From: Gemmatimonadota bacterium | GTDB taxonomy: Bacteria > Gemmatimonadota > Gemmatimonadetes > Palauibacterales > Palauibacteraceae | DNA length: 10,241 nt | Direction of reading: 5' to 3' | Assembly (NCBI GenBank): GCA_029863105.1 | Contig: JAOTWC010000038.1 | Coordinates: 1-10,241, forward strand | Part shown: one piece after another, positions 1 to 8,152 of the stretch | How positions within the stretch are numbered: the stretch's first letter is position 1 | How the letters are laid out: every line of letters starts with the position of its first letter | Notes under the pieces: model-generated | The model's input: only the letters and a program-made list of their open reading frames with translations | What the model was told of the DNA's origin: nothing | Database searches by the model: none | Program-made: the position numbers and the translations under genes

Positions 1-366
1 GACGAGCCAAGGACGTATCCCTGGGGAGAGGACCCTCCCTCGCTGCAGCGGGCCAACCTGGACCAACTCGCGTTCGGGCCGGCCCCGATCGGGTCGTTCC
101 CCGAGGGTCGATCGGCCGCGGGTTGCGAGCATCTCGTCGGCGATGTCTGGGAGTGGACGGCATCCGAGTTTGGCGGATACCCGGGCTTCAAAGCGTTTCC
201 CTATCGTGAGTACTCCGAGGTATTCTTCGGGCCGGATTATCGAGTCCTGCGAGGCAGCTCGTGGGCGACGCGGCCCGAAGTCAGCCGTAACTCGTTCCGC
301 AACTGGGACTATCCGGTACGCCGGCAGATCTTTGCCGGATTGAGGTTGGCACGCGATGTCCGATGA
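1..366 (+). CDS. egtB: Ergothioneine sulfoxide synthase EgtB, C-terminal part (5'-truncated by window edge)
   Basis: Frame 1 is open from the first base to a TGA at 364-366, giving 121 residues that form the end of a formylglycine-generating-enzyme-like (C-type-lectin-fold) domain. EgtB is the non-haem iron enzyme that joins trimethylhistidine (hercynine) to a thiol donor and oxidises it to the sulfoxide on the way to ergothioneine. Visible signatures are GDVWEWTASEF, the aromatic run PYREYSEVFFG, VLRGSSWAT and the terminal NWDYPVRRQIFAGLRLAR. The Asp and Arg four residues apart in that last motif (fragment residues 103 and 107) resemble the Asp/Arg pair described for sulfur-donor binding in mycobacterial EgtB; that match is from memory. 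The N-terminal DinB-like domain with the iron-binding histidines lies outside the window. Its end overlaps egtD by 11 bp, which supports EgtB over a generic FGE-sulfatase protein. Confidence 0.9.
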   Translation, partial: DEPRTYPWGEDPPSLQRANLDQLAFGPAPIGSFPEGRSAAGCEHLVGDVWEWTASEFGGYPGFKAFPYREYSEVFFGPDYRVLRGSSWATRPEVSRNSFRNWDYPVRRQIFAGLRLARDVR

Positions 367-1357
367 GGCGAACACGGAGAACCATGATGCGCGGATCGTA
401 ATCCGCAATCTGTTGCATCTGGAAGGGAGCCCGTACGAACTGGCTGAGGACGCCAGGCGTGGGCTGACCAGCTCTCCGAAGTGGATGCCGCCGAAGTACT
501 TTTACGATGCGCGAGGCTCCGAGCTGTTCGAGCGCATCACCGCACAGCCGGAGTACTACCAGACGTCCACCGAGCTCGAGATCCTGCAGCGAATCGCGCC
601 TCTCATCGTCGATCGGGTCCGTCCCACGGCGCTGATCGAGTTCGGAAGCGGCAGCGCTTCGAAGACCAGAGTCCTGCTTGACGAAATGCGGCGGGCTGGA
701 CAACTGGGGGCATATGGGATGCTCGACGTCAGCGAAGCCGCGTCCCGGGCCGCCGCGGTTGCGCTCGTCGCAACCTATCCCCGGCTGGAAGTGGAATGCG
801 TGATCGCCGACTTCGAACAGCCGCAGCCGTTGCCGTTTCCGGGCAGGCGCCGGCTTCTGGCCTTCCTCGGCTCGACAATCGGCAACTTCGAGGTGGAGGC
901 AGCGCAGGCCTTCCTTCGGGGGCCGGCTGAGCGGATGCGTGATGACGACGCCTTCCTCATCGGGTTTGACCTGGTGAAGGACAGGGAGACCATCGAGAGG
1001 GCCTACAACGACGCCGCCGGCGTAACCGAGGCGTTCAACAGGAATCTGCTCATGGTACTCAACCGCGAACTCGGCGCAGATTTTGACCCCTCCGCGTTCG
1101 ACCACAAGGCGTTCTACAACGAATCGGCCTCGCGCATCGAAATGCATCTCGTGGCGAAACGCGCACAGTCGGTCAGGGTGACCGACCTGGACATGACCGT
1201 GGAATTCGCTCCGGGGGAAACCCTGCGAACAGAGCTGAGTCACAAGTACACACGGCGGTCTGTCGAAGCTCTGCTCGAGGCCGGCAATCTCGCCCTGGAC
1301 ATGTGGGAGACCGACCCGGACCAGAAGTTCGCCCTGGGGCTGGCCCGCCGCAGGTAA
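356..1357 (+). CDS. egtD: L-histidine N-alpha-methyltransferase EgtD
   Basis: EgtD is a SAM-dependent methyltransferase that trimethylates the alpha-amino group of histidine to hercynine, the first committed step of ergothioneine synthesis in the cytosol. The 333-residue length is typical. Family motifs in order: KWMPPKYFYDARGSELFE near residues 42-59, PEYYQTSTE (Tyr67, Tyr68), the SAM-binding glycine loop EFGSGSASKT starting at Glu95, LGSTIGNF with Asn177, the AYND motif with Tyr217, RIEMHLVAKR, and TELSHKYT with Glu293 and Ser295. Asn177, Tyr217, Glu293 and Ser295 correspond to the histidine-binding residues known from mycobacterial EgtD. The ATG at 356 lies inside the end of egtB (11 bp overlap), so translation is probably coupled. 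No egtA, egtC or egtE is visible. The gene converges on pntB with a 28 bp gap. Confidence 0.96.
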   Translation: MSDEANTENHDARIVIRNLLHLEGSPYELAEDARRGLTSSPKWMPPKYFYDARGSELFERITAQPEYYQTSTELEILQRIAPLIVDRVRPTALIEFGSGSASKTRVLLDEMRRAGQLGAYGMLDVSEAASRAAAVALVATYPRLEVECVIADFEQPQPLPFPGRRRLLAFLGSTIGNFEVEAAQAFLRGPAERMRDDDAFLIGFDLVKDRETIERAYNDAAGVTEAFNRNLLMVLNRELGADFDPSAFDHKAFYNESASRIEMHLVAKRAQSVRVTDLDMTVEFAPGETLRTELSHKYTRRSVEALLEAGNLALDMWETDPDQKFALGLARRR

Positions 1358-1385
1358 GCCGCTTCAGGCTCGACCGGTTGTTTGC

Positions 1386-2813
<1,428 letters not shown>

Positions 2814-2816
2814 GCG

Positions 2817-3110
2817 TCAGTTCGCCTCGCCGTCGCGTCGGAACATCCGGAGCATCCGGTCGGTGACCAGGAATCCCCCGATGACGTTGATCGTTGCTGC
2901 GATGACGGCAACGGTTCCGATGATGCTGAACAGGATCCCCTCGCCCAGTCCGGCGATGACCAGCGCTCCCACGATGCTGATCCCGGAAATCGCGTTCGAG
3001 CCCGACATCAGGGGAGTGTGCAGCGTCGGCGGCACTTTCGTGATCACCTCGAAGCCTGTAAACATCGCCAGCACAAATACATAAATGCTGACCAGGATGG
3101 TCCCGCTCAT
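2817..3110 (-). CDS. pntAB: NAD(P)+ transhydrogenase subunit alpha2, membrane part (PntAB)
   Basis: This 97-residue protein is the separate membrane-embedded part of the alpha subunit (half of domain II), as in Rhodospirillum and Thermus where alpha is split in two chains. It has an N-terminal hydrophobic helix, the signature VPPTLHTPLMSGSNAISG (about residues 26-43), two more hydrophobic helices and a basic cytoplasmic tail around FLVTDRMLRMFRR. The position equivalent to Thermus alpha2 His42 is Ser42 by ungapped count from the shared HTPLMSGSN block. His31 in LHTPLMSG is present. Its ATG overlaps the pntAA stop as ATGA, and pntB starts 3 bp after its TGA, so the three subunits are translationally coupled and probably made in fixed ratio. 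Confidence 0.95.
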   Translation of the reverse strand: MSGTILVSIYVFVLAMFTGFEVITKVPPTLHTPLMSGSNAISGISIVGALVIAGLGEGILFSIIGTVAVIAATINVIGGFLVTDRMLRMFRRDGEAN

Positions 3111-4237
3111 GCCTCGAACCTCACTTTTCCGCCGTGGGTGACTACGCTGGCATCCAGAATGGGATCGTTGAGATCGATCTCCAGGATCCCATCCTCGTTC
3201 GACGCGTGTTCGATCAGCGCCGCCAGAATTCGACCGTACATTTCGCTGCCGGGAACGGGCAGGGACGACGCCAGATCCAGCGGACCCATGATCGACACGC
3301 CGTGGCGCCGCACGGTCTCTCCGGCGACGGTGAGTTCGCAGTTTCCGCCGGCCTCGGCCGCGAAGTCCACGATAACCGAGCCCGGGCGCATCCGGCGCAC
3401 CATGTCCTCGGTGATCAGTCGAGGCGCGGGCCTTCCCGGGACCAGGGCGGTCGTGATGACCAGATCGGATTTGGCGATGTGGTCGGAAAGGAGCTGACGC
3501 TCGCGCTCCGCCTCCGACTCCGAGACTTCCTCGGCGTATCCGCCTTCCGTCTCGCGGCCTTCATCCGCCTCGTTCCATTCGACGAACTTTGCGCCGAGGC
3601 TTTCTACCTGCTCCTTGACGACCGGACGAATGTCGAACGCCTCGACCACGGCTCCCAGACGGCGGGCCGTGGCGATCGCCTGAAGCCCGGCAACCCCTGC
3701 GCCGAGAATGAACACGCGTGCCGGGGCAATCGTGCCCGCCGCCGTCGTCAGCATGGGGAAGAACTTGCCGAGCTCCTCGGCTCCGCGAATCACTCCGGCG
3801 TAGCCGGCAATCGTGCTGAATGCGGACAGCGCATCCATGCGCTGCGCCTTGGTGGTACGCGGAATGAGTTCCAGGGCGACGGACGTGACCCCCTGCGCGG
3901 CGAGACGGTCCAGAGCGGCCGAGTTGGCGTATGGCTGAAGCATCGCCACGCAAAGCGTGCCCGACGGCATCGCGGCAATTTCGTCGAACCCGTCATCCCG
4001 CACTTGCGGTACGTTGATTTTGCCGACGAAATCGGCGGCCTGAAAGAGGGCGCCAGGATCGGCGATGATCTCCGCCCCGGCCTCCCGATACTCCTCGTCG
4101 GTGAAGGACGCGGCCAGACCGGCACCTGTCTCGACGGCGACAGCGACCCCGCCCGACACGAGACGTTTCACGCTTCCGGGCGCCATGGCCACACGCCGTT
4201 CGCCGGGCGCGGTCTCCCTGGGTACCACGATACGCAT
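3107..4237 (-). CDS. pntAA: NAD(P)+ transhydrogenase subunit alpha1, NAD(H)-binding (PntAA)
   Basis: PntAA is the soluble domain I of the transhydrogenase, belongs to the alanine dehydrogenase/PNT family and binds NAD(H) on the cytoplasmic side. From the ATG at 4237 it has 376 residues, the usual size. It begins MRIVVPRE, a typical start for the family. Arg127, Gln132 and Asp135 in PRTTKAQRMDALSA form the RQD loop, GAGVAG at 179-184 is the dinucleotide-binding turn followed by acidic Asp202, and the mobile loop carries Tyr234 in GGYAEE. The frame stays open upstream to 4408, but those 57 residues look non-coding, while GAGGA lies 5 bp before the 4237 ATG, so that start is preferred. First gene of the operon; its stop overlaps the pntAB start. 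Confidence 0.95.
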   Translation of the reverse strand: MRIVVPRETAPGERRVAMAPGSVKRLVSGGVAVAVETGAGLAASFTDEEYREAGAEIIADPGALFQAADFVGKINVPQVRDDGFDEIAAMPSGTLCVAMLQPYANSAALDRLAAQGVTSVALELIPRTTKAQRMDALSAFSTIAGYAGVIRGAEELGKFFPMLTTAAGTIAPARVFILGAGVAGLQAIATARRLGAVVEAFDIRPVVKEQVESLGAKFVEWNEADEGRETEGGYAEEVSESEAERERQLLSDHIAKSDLVITTALVPGRPAPRLITEDMVRRMRPGSVIVDFAAEAGGNCELTVAGETVRRHGVSIMGPLDLASSLPVPGSEMYGRILAALIEHASNEDGILEIDLNDPILDASVVTHGGKVRFEA

Positions 4238-4426
4238 GCTATTCCTCGCTACGATTATCGTCTGATTTCTTGACACGGCCGGAGGCGTCGGTAGCTTTGA
4301 CGCGAGCCGGGTGCCGCCAACGGTACCGCGGGACGAGGCATTCCGACAGGTCCATCCCCGGCGGCGATATCCGGCCGTCCGCCAAGGCCCGCGGCCAGCG
4401 ACCATCACGCACTCGGTGAGGTTCCC
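4238..4426. promoter_or_regulatory. Divergent intergenic region between pntAA and the 4427 gene, with weak promoter candidates
   Basis: This 189 bp gap must hold start signals for both directions. On the plus strand a perfect TTGACA at 4270-4275 is followed after 16 bp by a poor -10 candidate TAGCTT (4292-4297), which would give a leader of about 120 nt. On the minus strand GATAAT (complement of 4254-4259) resembles a -10, but it would start the transcript inside the pntAA Shine-Dalgarno and has no good -35, so it is doubtful. The GAGGA for pntAA is the complement of 4243-4247, and GGTGAGG at 4415-4421 serves the gene at 4427 with 5 bp spacing. A short palindrome, CGGTACCG, lies at 4321-4328. 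Confidence 0.35.
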
Positions 4427-5014
4427 ATGCAGGTGTCACGCACAGTTTGGATGCTTGTTCTGATCGCGAGCGCGGTCGGTGCCGAAACCGCCAGCGGCCA
4501 GGCCAGTTCTGCAGAGCAGATCAGCGGCGCCCTGCTGGCGGCGCCGGAAACGTTGCGCGACGGCGCGACCGTGCTCGGGTACGGCGGCGAGCCCCGTGCC
4601 GGAGATCCGCTGACTGTCCTGCGAACCGGTTCGAACGACTTGATCTGCCTGGCTGACGACCCGCAGCGCGAGGGGTTTCACGTGGCCTGCTATCACGCGA
4701 GCCTCGATGAGTACATGCTGATAGGTCGACGGATCAGCGCCGATGGCGGAGACCGGGCGGCTGTCCTGGCGGCCCGATTCGCTGCGCTGGAGGAAGGCCG
4801 GATTCGGGCCCCGGCCGCCGCGTTGTGGTCGCTGACCGCGGCCGCCGACGTCGATCCGGCGAACGGCCCCCCGGACGGCGCTCGCCGGCTGGCGGTCGTC
4901 TACGTACCCCATGCCGAAGCCGGGAGCACGGGACTGCCGACCCGGCCCGATGGCGACAGTCCATGGCTCATGATGCCCGGAACGCCGTGGGCGCACATAA
5001 TGATCCCACGATGA
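4427..5014 (+). CDS. Secreted protein of unknown function
   Basis: The 195-residue product begins with a basic-then-hydrophobic signal peptide (residues 1 to about 25, likely cleaved near SGQA), so export is expected. The mature part has two cysteines in conserved-looking blocks, ICLADDP (73-79) and FHVACYH (84-90), which could form a disulfide, then an ALWSL block, a PHAEAGSTGLPT block (161-172) and a C-terminal PWLMMPGTPWAHIMI (179-193). I believe similar uncharacterised exported proteins occur in other environmental bacteria, but I know no function. The start is supported by GGTGAGG 5 bp upstream. The next gene begins 7 bp after the stop, so the two are probably co-transcribed. The cysteine pair and the exported thioredoxin-fold protein encoded at 5745-6452 make a folding link conceivable, though this is only inference. 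Confidence 0.8.
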   Translation: MQVSRTVWMLVLIASAVGAETASGQASSAEQISGALLAAPETLRDGATVLGYGGEPRAGDPLTVLRTGSNDLICLADDPQREGFHVACYHASLDEYMLIGRRISADGGDRAAVLAARFAALEEGRIRAPAAALWSLTAAADVDPANGPPDGARRLAVVYVPHAEAGSTGLPTRPDGDSPWLMMPGTPWAHIMIPR

Positions 5015-5021
5015 CGGACCC

Positions 5022-5738
5022 ATGCCTCAACTGAGTCGCCATCAGATAGGTGCCACGTTGCTGGGCGCGCTTCGCCAGCAGGGCCTGGGAGTTCGCGACC
5101 TGTTCGAAGGCAGGCAGGAGCCCGTGTCCTGGTTCTTTCGGTGCCTCGCCTACGATCAATCCGAGCTCGACATCATGGAATCCGGGGCCATCGACGCGCT
5201 GCACGCGCCTTCGGCCCTCCTCGAACTCACGCTCGACGAGGTGGCTCTCGCCGGGGCCGGCATCGGTCCGGAGGGACTGGCGTCCTATCTGACGGGGGAC
5301 CGGATTCCCGATGTCGACGAGTTGTTTCCCGAGAATTCCGAGGCGTCTGCGGGTCCGATCGTCGCGTTCCACCCCGACGTCATGCTTGGCTATCTAAGCG
5401 CGGACGTGGCGCCGCCCTCGCTGTGGTTGGATCGCCGGACGGCGGACGCCGCCGGAAACGAGCGGCTGGCGCGAGGGCTCGCGCGGATGGCTCAGCACAC
5501 CGGGGGCGAGGCGAACACCGTTGAGGTGCACATCGAAGGCGCGCTCGACGCGTCCGAGGAGGGTTGGGCGGACGAGGCGGCCAACGTTCGGCCGGCGGGA
5601 GTGTCGGTTCACTTCAGTTTCGAAATCCCGCTCGCAGGGGCGAACGAACGTGAGCTCGGCCGCGTGTTCCTGGCCGGAGCGAGGACCGCAGCCCGGGCGA
5701 TCGAGGAAATGCGCCGCGTGTTCGAACGCACTGCCTGA
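5022..5738 (+). CDS. Acidic soluble protein of unknown function
   Basis: The 238-residue protein has no signal peptide or membrane segment and is strongly acidic through the middle (about residues 45-185). I do not recognise the family. The N-terminus (about 1-70) looks helical with leucine-rich stretches. The middle has VDELFPEN (98-105) and FHPDVMLGYLS (116-126). A strand-like stretch VSVHFSFEIPL (194-204) precedes a C-terminal amphipathic helix rich in Ala, Arg and Glu. A single cysteine is present (Cys41). The ATG at 5022 is 7 bp from the stop of the secreted protein, with only a weak GACGGA upstream, so expression probably depends on coupling to that gene. Codon use matches its neighbours, and the rival frames lack sensible composition. 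It stops 6 bp before the convergent DsbA-like gene. Confidence 0.75.
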   Translation: MPQLSRHQIGATLLGALRQQGLGVRDLFEGRQEPVSWFFRCLAYDQSELDIMESGAIDALHAPSALLELTLDEVALAGAGIGPEGLASYLTGDRIPDVDELFPENSEASAGPIVAFHPDVMLGYLSADVAPPSLWLDRRTADAAGNERLARGLARMAQHTGGEANTVEVHIEGALDASEEGWADEAANVRPAGVSVHFSFEIPLAGANERELGRVFLAGARTAARAIEEMRRVFERTA

Positions 5739-5744
5739 CGGGCT

Positions 5745-6452
5745 TTACTGCGGAACGGGAATTCCCCTCGCTGCCAGCAGGCTGTCCACCGCCGCCCGAA
5801 ACTGTACCGCCGGCACCGCTCCGCGGATGGCGATGCTGTCCCCGACGACGAAGAAGGGCGTGCTGGCAATCCCGGATCGCAGCGCCGCGTCATAGTCCGA
5901 CACCTGCAGCGGCGCCGTGACATCGTTGCGGAGGCACTCGCGAAAGCTCGACTCCTCAATTCCTATTCCTACGGCGTACTGAACCAGCGTGGCATTCAAA
6001 TCGCCGGCCGCCATCCATTCGTCCTGCCGTTCGAACAACGCATCGTGCATTTCCCAGAATTTGCCTGCCGCACCTGCACAGAAGGCGCTCTCGATCGCCG
6101 GCCACGCTCTCGGGTGCCGGCTGTTGGGAAACGAAATCCACAGATACCGGGCAATGCCGCTCTGCACATACAGGCTGTCGACAACCCGGTAGGTGTCGTG
6201 GTAGAACTGTGCGCAGAACGGGCATTCGAAGTCGGAGATCTCCACGATCCGGATCGGAGCGTTTTCGGCTCCGCGTGAGCGCGATCGGTCCGCCGCTTCC
6301 AGCACGGCGGTCTGGTCGGACGGGACGACGGCCGGCTGCTGGGCAGCTGCAGGCTGAGCCGTGAGCGAGACGAACGCCAAGCACGAGGAAGCCGCTCCAC
6401 GGAACAGGGATCGCGTTGCCACGACCTGTCGGGTGTCTCTCAATCGGCTCAT
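5745..6452 (-). CDS. Exported DsbA-like thioredoxin-fold protein
   Basis: The product is a secreted thiol-disulfide oxidoreductase of the DsbA/Thioredoxin_4 type. From the ATG at 6452 it has 235 residues with a signal peptide (basic start, hydrophobic 20-33, likely cleavage after PAAA near residue 37). The active site is CPFC at 77-80 in SDFECPFCAQFY, and the cis-proline loop is STPFFVVGD with Pro199. Two more cysteines, Cys125 and Cys173, may form a second disulfide, common in this group. An upstream TTG at 6518 is in frame, but 6452 places a normal signal peptide at the N-terminus. A weak CAGG lies about 8 bp upstream. It might oxidise or isomerise disulfides in exported proteins; no DsbB or VKOR partner is visible, so the direction of the reaction is open. 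Confidence 0.88.
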   Translation of the reverse strand: MSRLRDTRQVVATRSLFRGAASSCLAFVSLTAQPAAAQQPAVVPSDQTAVLEAADRSRSRGAENAPIRIVEISDFECPFCAQFYHDTYRVVDSLYVQSGIARYLWISFPNSRHPRAWPAIESAFCAGAAGKFWEMHDALFERQDEWMAAGDLNATLVQYAVGIGIEESSFRECLRNDVTAPLQVSDYDAALRSGIASTPFFVVGDSIAIRGAVPAVQFRAAVDSLLAARGIPVPQ

Positions 6453-6587
6453 GCGTGATGCCTGTTCGTAAGTTTGGTGGGAGTGGCTTGCCCCGGTCCA
6501 TACCCGGAGGGCCGACAAGCTGCCGAGCTGGCCTTCCGCGGCGCAAGCGCGGGATCAGGCGCCGGGCTGCGCTCGGCCGTCATTCCA

Positions 6588-6640
6588 CCGCCAGCCAGGC
6601 GGAATGAGCTGATCCAGAGCACAAATCTTTACTCAGCTCA
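6588..6640 (-). terminator. Tandem inverted repeats after the decarboxylase stop, possible terminator
   Basis: An exact 8 bp inverted repeat, TGAGCTGA at 6605-6612 and TCAGCTCA at 6633-6640 with a 20 nt loop, includes the decarboxylase stop codon. Immediately beyond it on the minus strand, CCGCC (6588-6592) pairs with GGCGG (6598-6602) over a 5 nt loop; ATTCC/GGAAT (6582-6586 and 6601-6605) offers an alternative outer stem. No U-run follows, so a classical Rho-independent terminator is not shown. The arrangement could still separate the decarboxylase from the downstream DsbA-like gene or protect the 3' end. Confidence 0.3.
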
Positions 6641-8077
6641 AGCAGGGTGTTGCAGTGCTCGTTCCACAGACTCCCACGCCGACTCGACATGCTCACGCTG
6701 CGTGTGAACGCTGCCGATCGTCAGGCGGATCGTGAACCGGCCGTCGAGTTCGGCGTGCGACAGAAATATGCTGCCTTCCCGGTTCACCGCCGACAGTAGA
6801 CGGTGGTTCCAGTCTCCCTCCGTGAAACCAGCCGGCGGAATCGCGCGGAAGCATACGGTGCTGAACAGAACAGGCGCGGCGATCTCGAGTCGTGGATCCG
6901 CAGCGACCCTGGCCGCAAACTCCCGTGCCAGCTCGCAGTGTCGGCGAAGCATCGCACGCAGGCCATTCGTACCGTACCACCGGAACACGAACCACAACTT
7001 GAGGGCCCGGAATCTCCGCCCGAGGGCGATTCCGACATCCATCAAATTGTGCTCGGTCGTGTCGGAAGCCAGGTACTCCGGAGTGAGCGCCAGAGAAGCT
7101 CGAAACTCTTCCAGGTTCCGTCCCAGCAGAACACTGCAATCGATGGGTACCGACATCCACTTGTGTGGGTTGAGGACAATCGAGTCCGCGCGCTGCCAGC
7201 CGTCGAACAGCGGTTGCAGCTCCGGGAGCGAGGCCGCGGGACCCGCGTAGGCGGCGTCCACGTGGAGCCAGACACCGTGCGCGGCGCACACGTCGGCGAT
7301 TTCCGCGACCGGATCGCAGCTCGTGCATGACGTCGTCCCGAGGGTCGCGCACACCATCACTGGATGTCTGCCGGCGCCGCGATCCGCTGCCAACGCTGCA
7401 TCCAGGGCGTCGGCGCGCATGGCGTAGCGCTCATCCACATCCACGTGCCGCACGTTCGCGTGACCCAGACCCGCTGCGATGGCCGCCTTGTCCAGCGACA
7501 TGTGAGCGAGCCGTGACCCGTAGACGGTGCATTGGCCGAGCTCCGATCGCCCCGCGAGACCGAGCTCACGCACGTCCGGGACGGCCCGTCCGCGTGCGGC
7601 GACGAGTGCGACGAACGTGCTCGTCGAGGCAGTGTCCTGGATGACGCCCTGGAAGAGGTCCGGCAGCCCGACGAAATCACGCACCCAGTCCACCATGCGG
7701 GACTCGAGCTCCGTCGCCGCCGGGGACGTCCGCCACAGCATTGCGTTGACGTTCAGGGCGGCCGTGACGAATTCAGCGAGGATTCCGGGATCAGACGCCG
7801 AACTCGCGAAATAGGCCATGAAACCGGGGTGGTTCCAGTGTGTGAGGCCGGGTACGATCGTGGTGTCCAGATCCGAGAGAATCCTCGCAAAGTTCTCCGG
7901 CGATTCGGGCGCCACGGGCGGAATGGCCGCCTCCACGTCGCCCGGCTGGACGCGGGACAGCACGGGCAACTCATGCAGGCACGACCTGTAGGCCTCAATC
8001 CACTCGGTCAGCTGGTGAGCCGACGAATGAAAATCGGGCTGGTCGGACGGCCCCACGGCCTGTCCTGACGCTCGCAT
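6638..8077 (-). CDS. Aromatic-L-amino-acid decarboxylase, PLP-dependent group II
   Basis: The product removes the carboxyl group of an aromatic amino acid (tryptophan, tyrosine, phenylalanine or DOPA class) to give an arylalkylamine. From the ATG at 8077 it has 479 residues, matching the family, with an excellent GGAGGA 7 bp upstream. Motifs: LTHWNHPGFMAYF near the N-terminus, SPAATELE, QDTASTSTFVALVAARGRA, His192 stacking on the cofactor, HVDAAYAG with Asp274 for the pyridine nitrogen, and NPHKWM with Lys306 forming the Schiff base. Tyr335 in LTPEYLA lies at the catalytic-loop position where decarboxylases have Tyr and aldehyde synthases have Phe, so decarboxylation is expected. Gly353 in LGRRF occupies the position that is Gly in plant tryptophan decarboxylases and Ser in tyrosine decarboxylases, a weak hint only. 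The frame is open further upstream to 8776, but that part runs antisense over the helicase and is not family-like. Confidence 0.95.
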   Translation of the reverse strand: MRASGQAVGPSDQPDFHSSAHQLTEWIEAYRSCLHELPVLSRVQPGDVEAAIPPVAPESPENFARILSDLDTTIVPGLTHWNHPGFMAYFASSASDPGILAEFVTAALNVNAMLWRTSPAATELESRMVDWVRDFVGLPDLFQGVIQDTASTSTFVALVAARGRAVPDVRELGLAGRSELGQCTVYGSRLAHMSLDKAAIAAGLGHANVRHVDVDERYAMRADALDAALAADRGAGRHPVMVCATLGTTSCTSCDPVAEIADVCAAHGVWLHVDAAYAGPAASLPELQPLFDGWQRADSIVLNPHKWMSVPIDCSVLLGRNLEEFRASLALTPEYLASDTTEHNLMDVGIALGRRFRALKLWFVFRWYGTNGLRAMLRRHCELAREFAARVAADPRLEIAAPVLFSTVCFRAIPPAGFTEGDWNHRLLSAVNREGSIFLSHAELDGRFTIRLTIGSVHTQREHVESAWESVERALQHPA

Positions 8078-8152
8078 GCGACGCTCCTCCACAGGGTGAT
8101 TCCCCGGCGCAACTTCGGGCCGGCGCGCCGGCCGGGCCATAGGTTCGCCACG
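8078..8152. promoter_or_regulatory. Divergent decarboxylase/helicase control region with a 16 bp perfect palindrome
   Basis: The 75 bp between the two divergent starts contains GGCCGGCGCGCCGGCC at 8118-8133, an exact palindrome. It sits about 40 bp upstream of the decarboxylase ATG and 20 bp upstream of the helicase ATG, where a dimeric repressor could cover both promoters. It could equally fold into an RNA hairpin in the helicase leader, or be chance in GC-rich DNA. The decarboxylase Shine-Dalgarno is the complement of 8085-8090. I see no convincing -35/-10 pair in either direction. Confidence 0.4.

Noticed and set aside
281..1243. Long minus-strand open frame antisense to egtD
   Set aside because: It is a shadow of egtD; egtD has unmistakable family motifs and the antisense product has none.
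3134..4273. Long plus-strand open frame antisense to pntAA
   Set aside because: It is a shadow of pntAA in GC-rich DNA, rich in Arg/His/Gly, with no recognisable motif.
4238..4408. 57-residue N-terminal extension of PntAA in the same frame
   Set aside because: The residues are Arg/Gly-rich and not family-like, while the ATG at 4237 has a good ribosome site and a canonical MRIVVPRE start.
6453..6518. 22-residue extension of the DsbA-like protein from a TTG start
   Set aside because: It would bury the signal peptide behind a polar stretch; the ATG at 6452 gives a normal exported protein.
6416..6707. Short plus-strand open frames between the DsbA-like and decarboxylase genes
   Set aside because: They have low-quality composition and no ribosome site, and they overlap the ends of real genes on the other strand.
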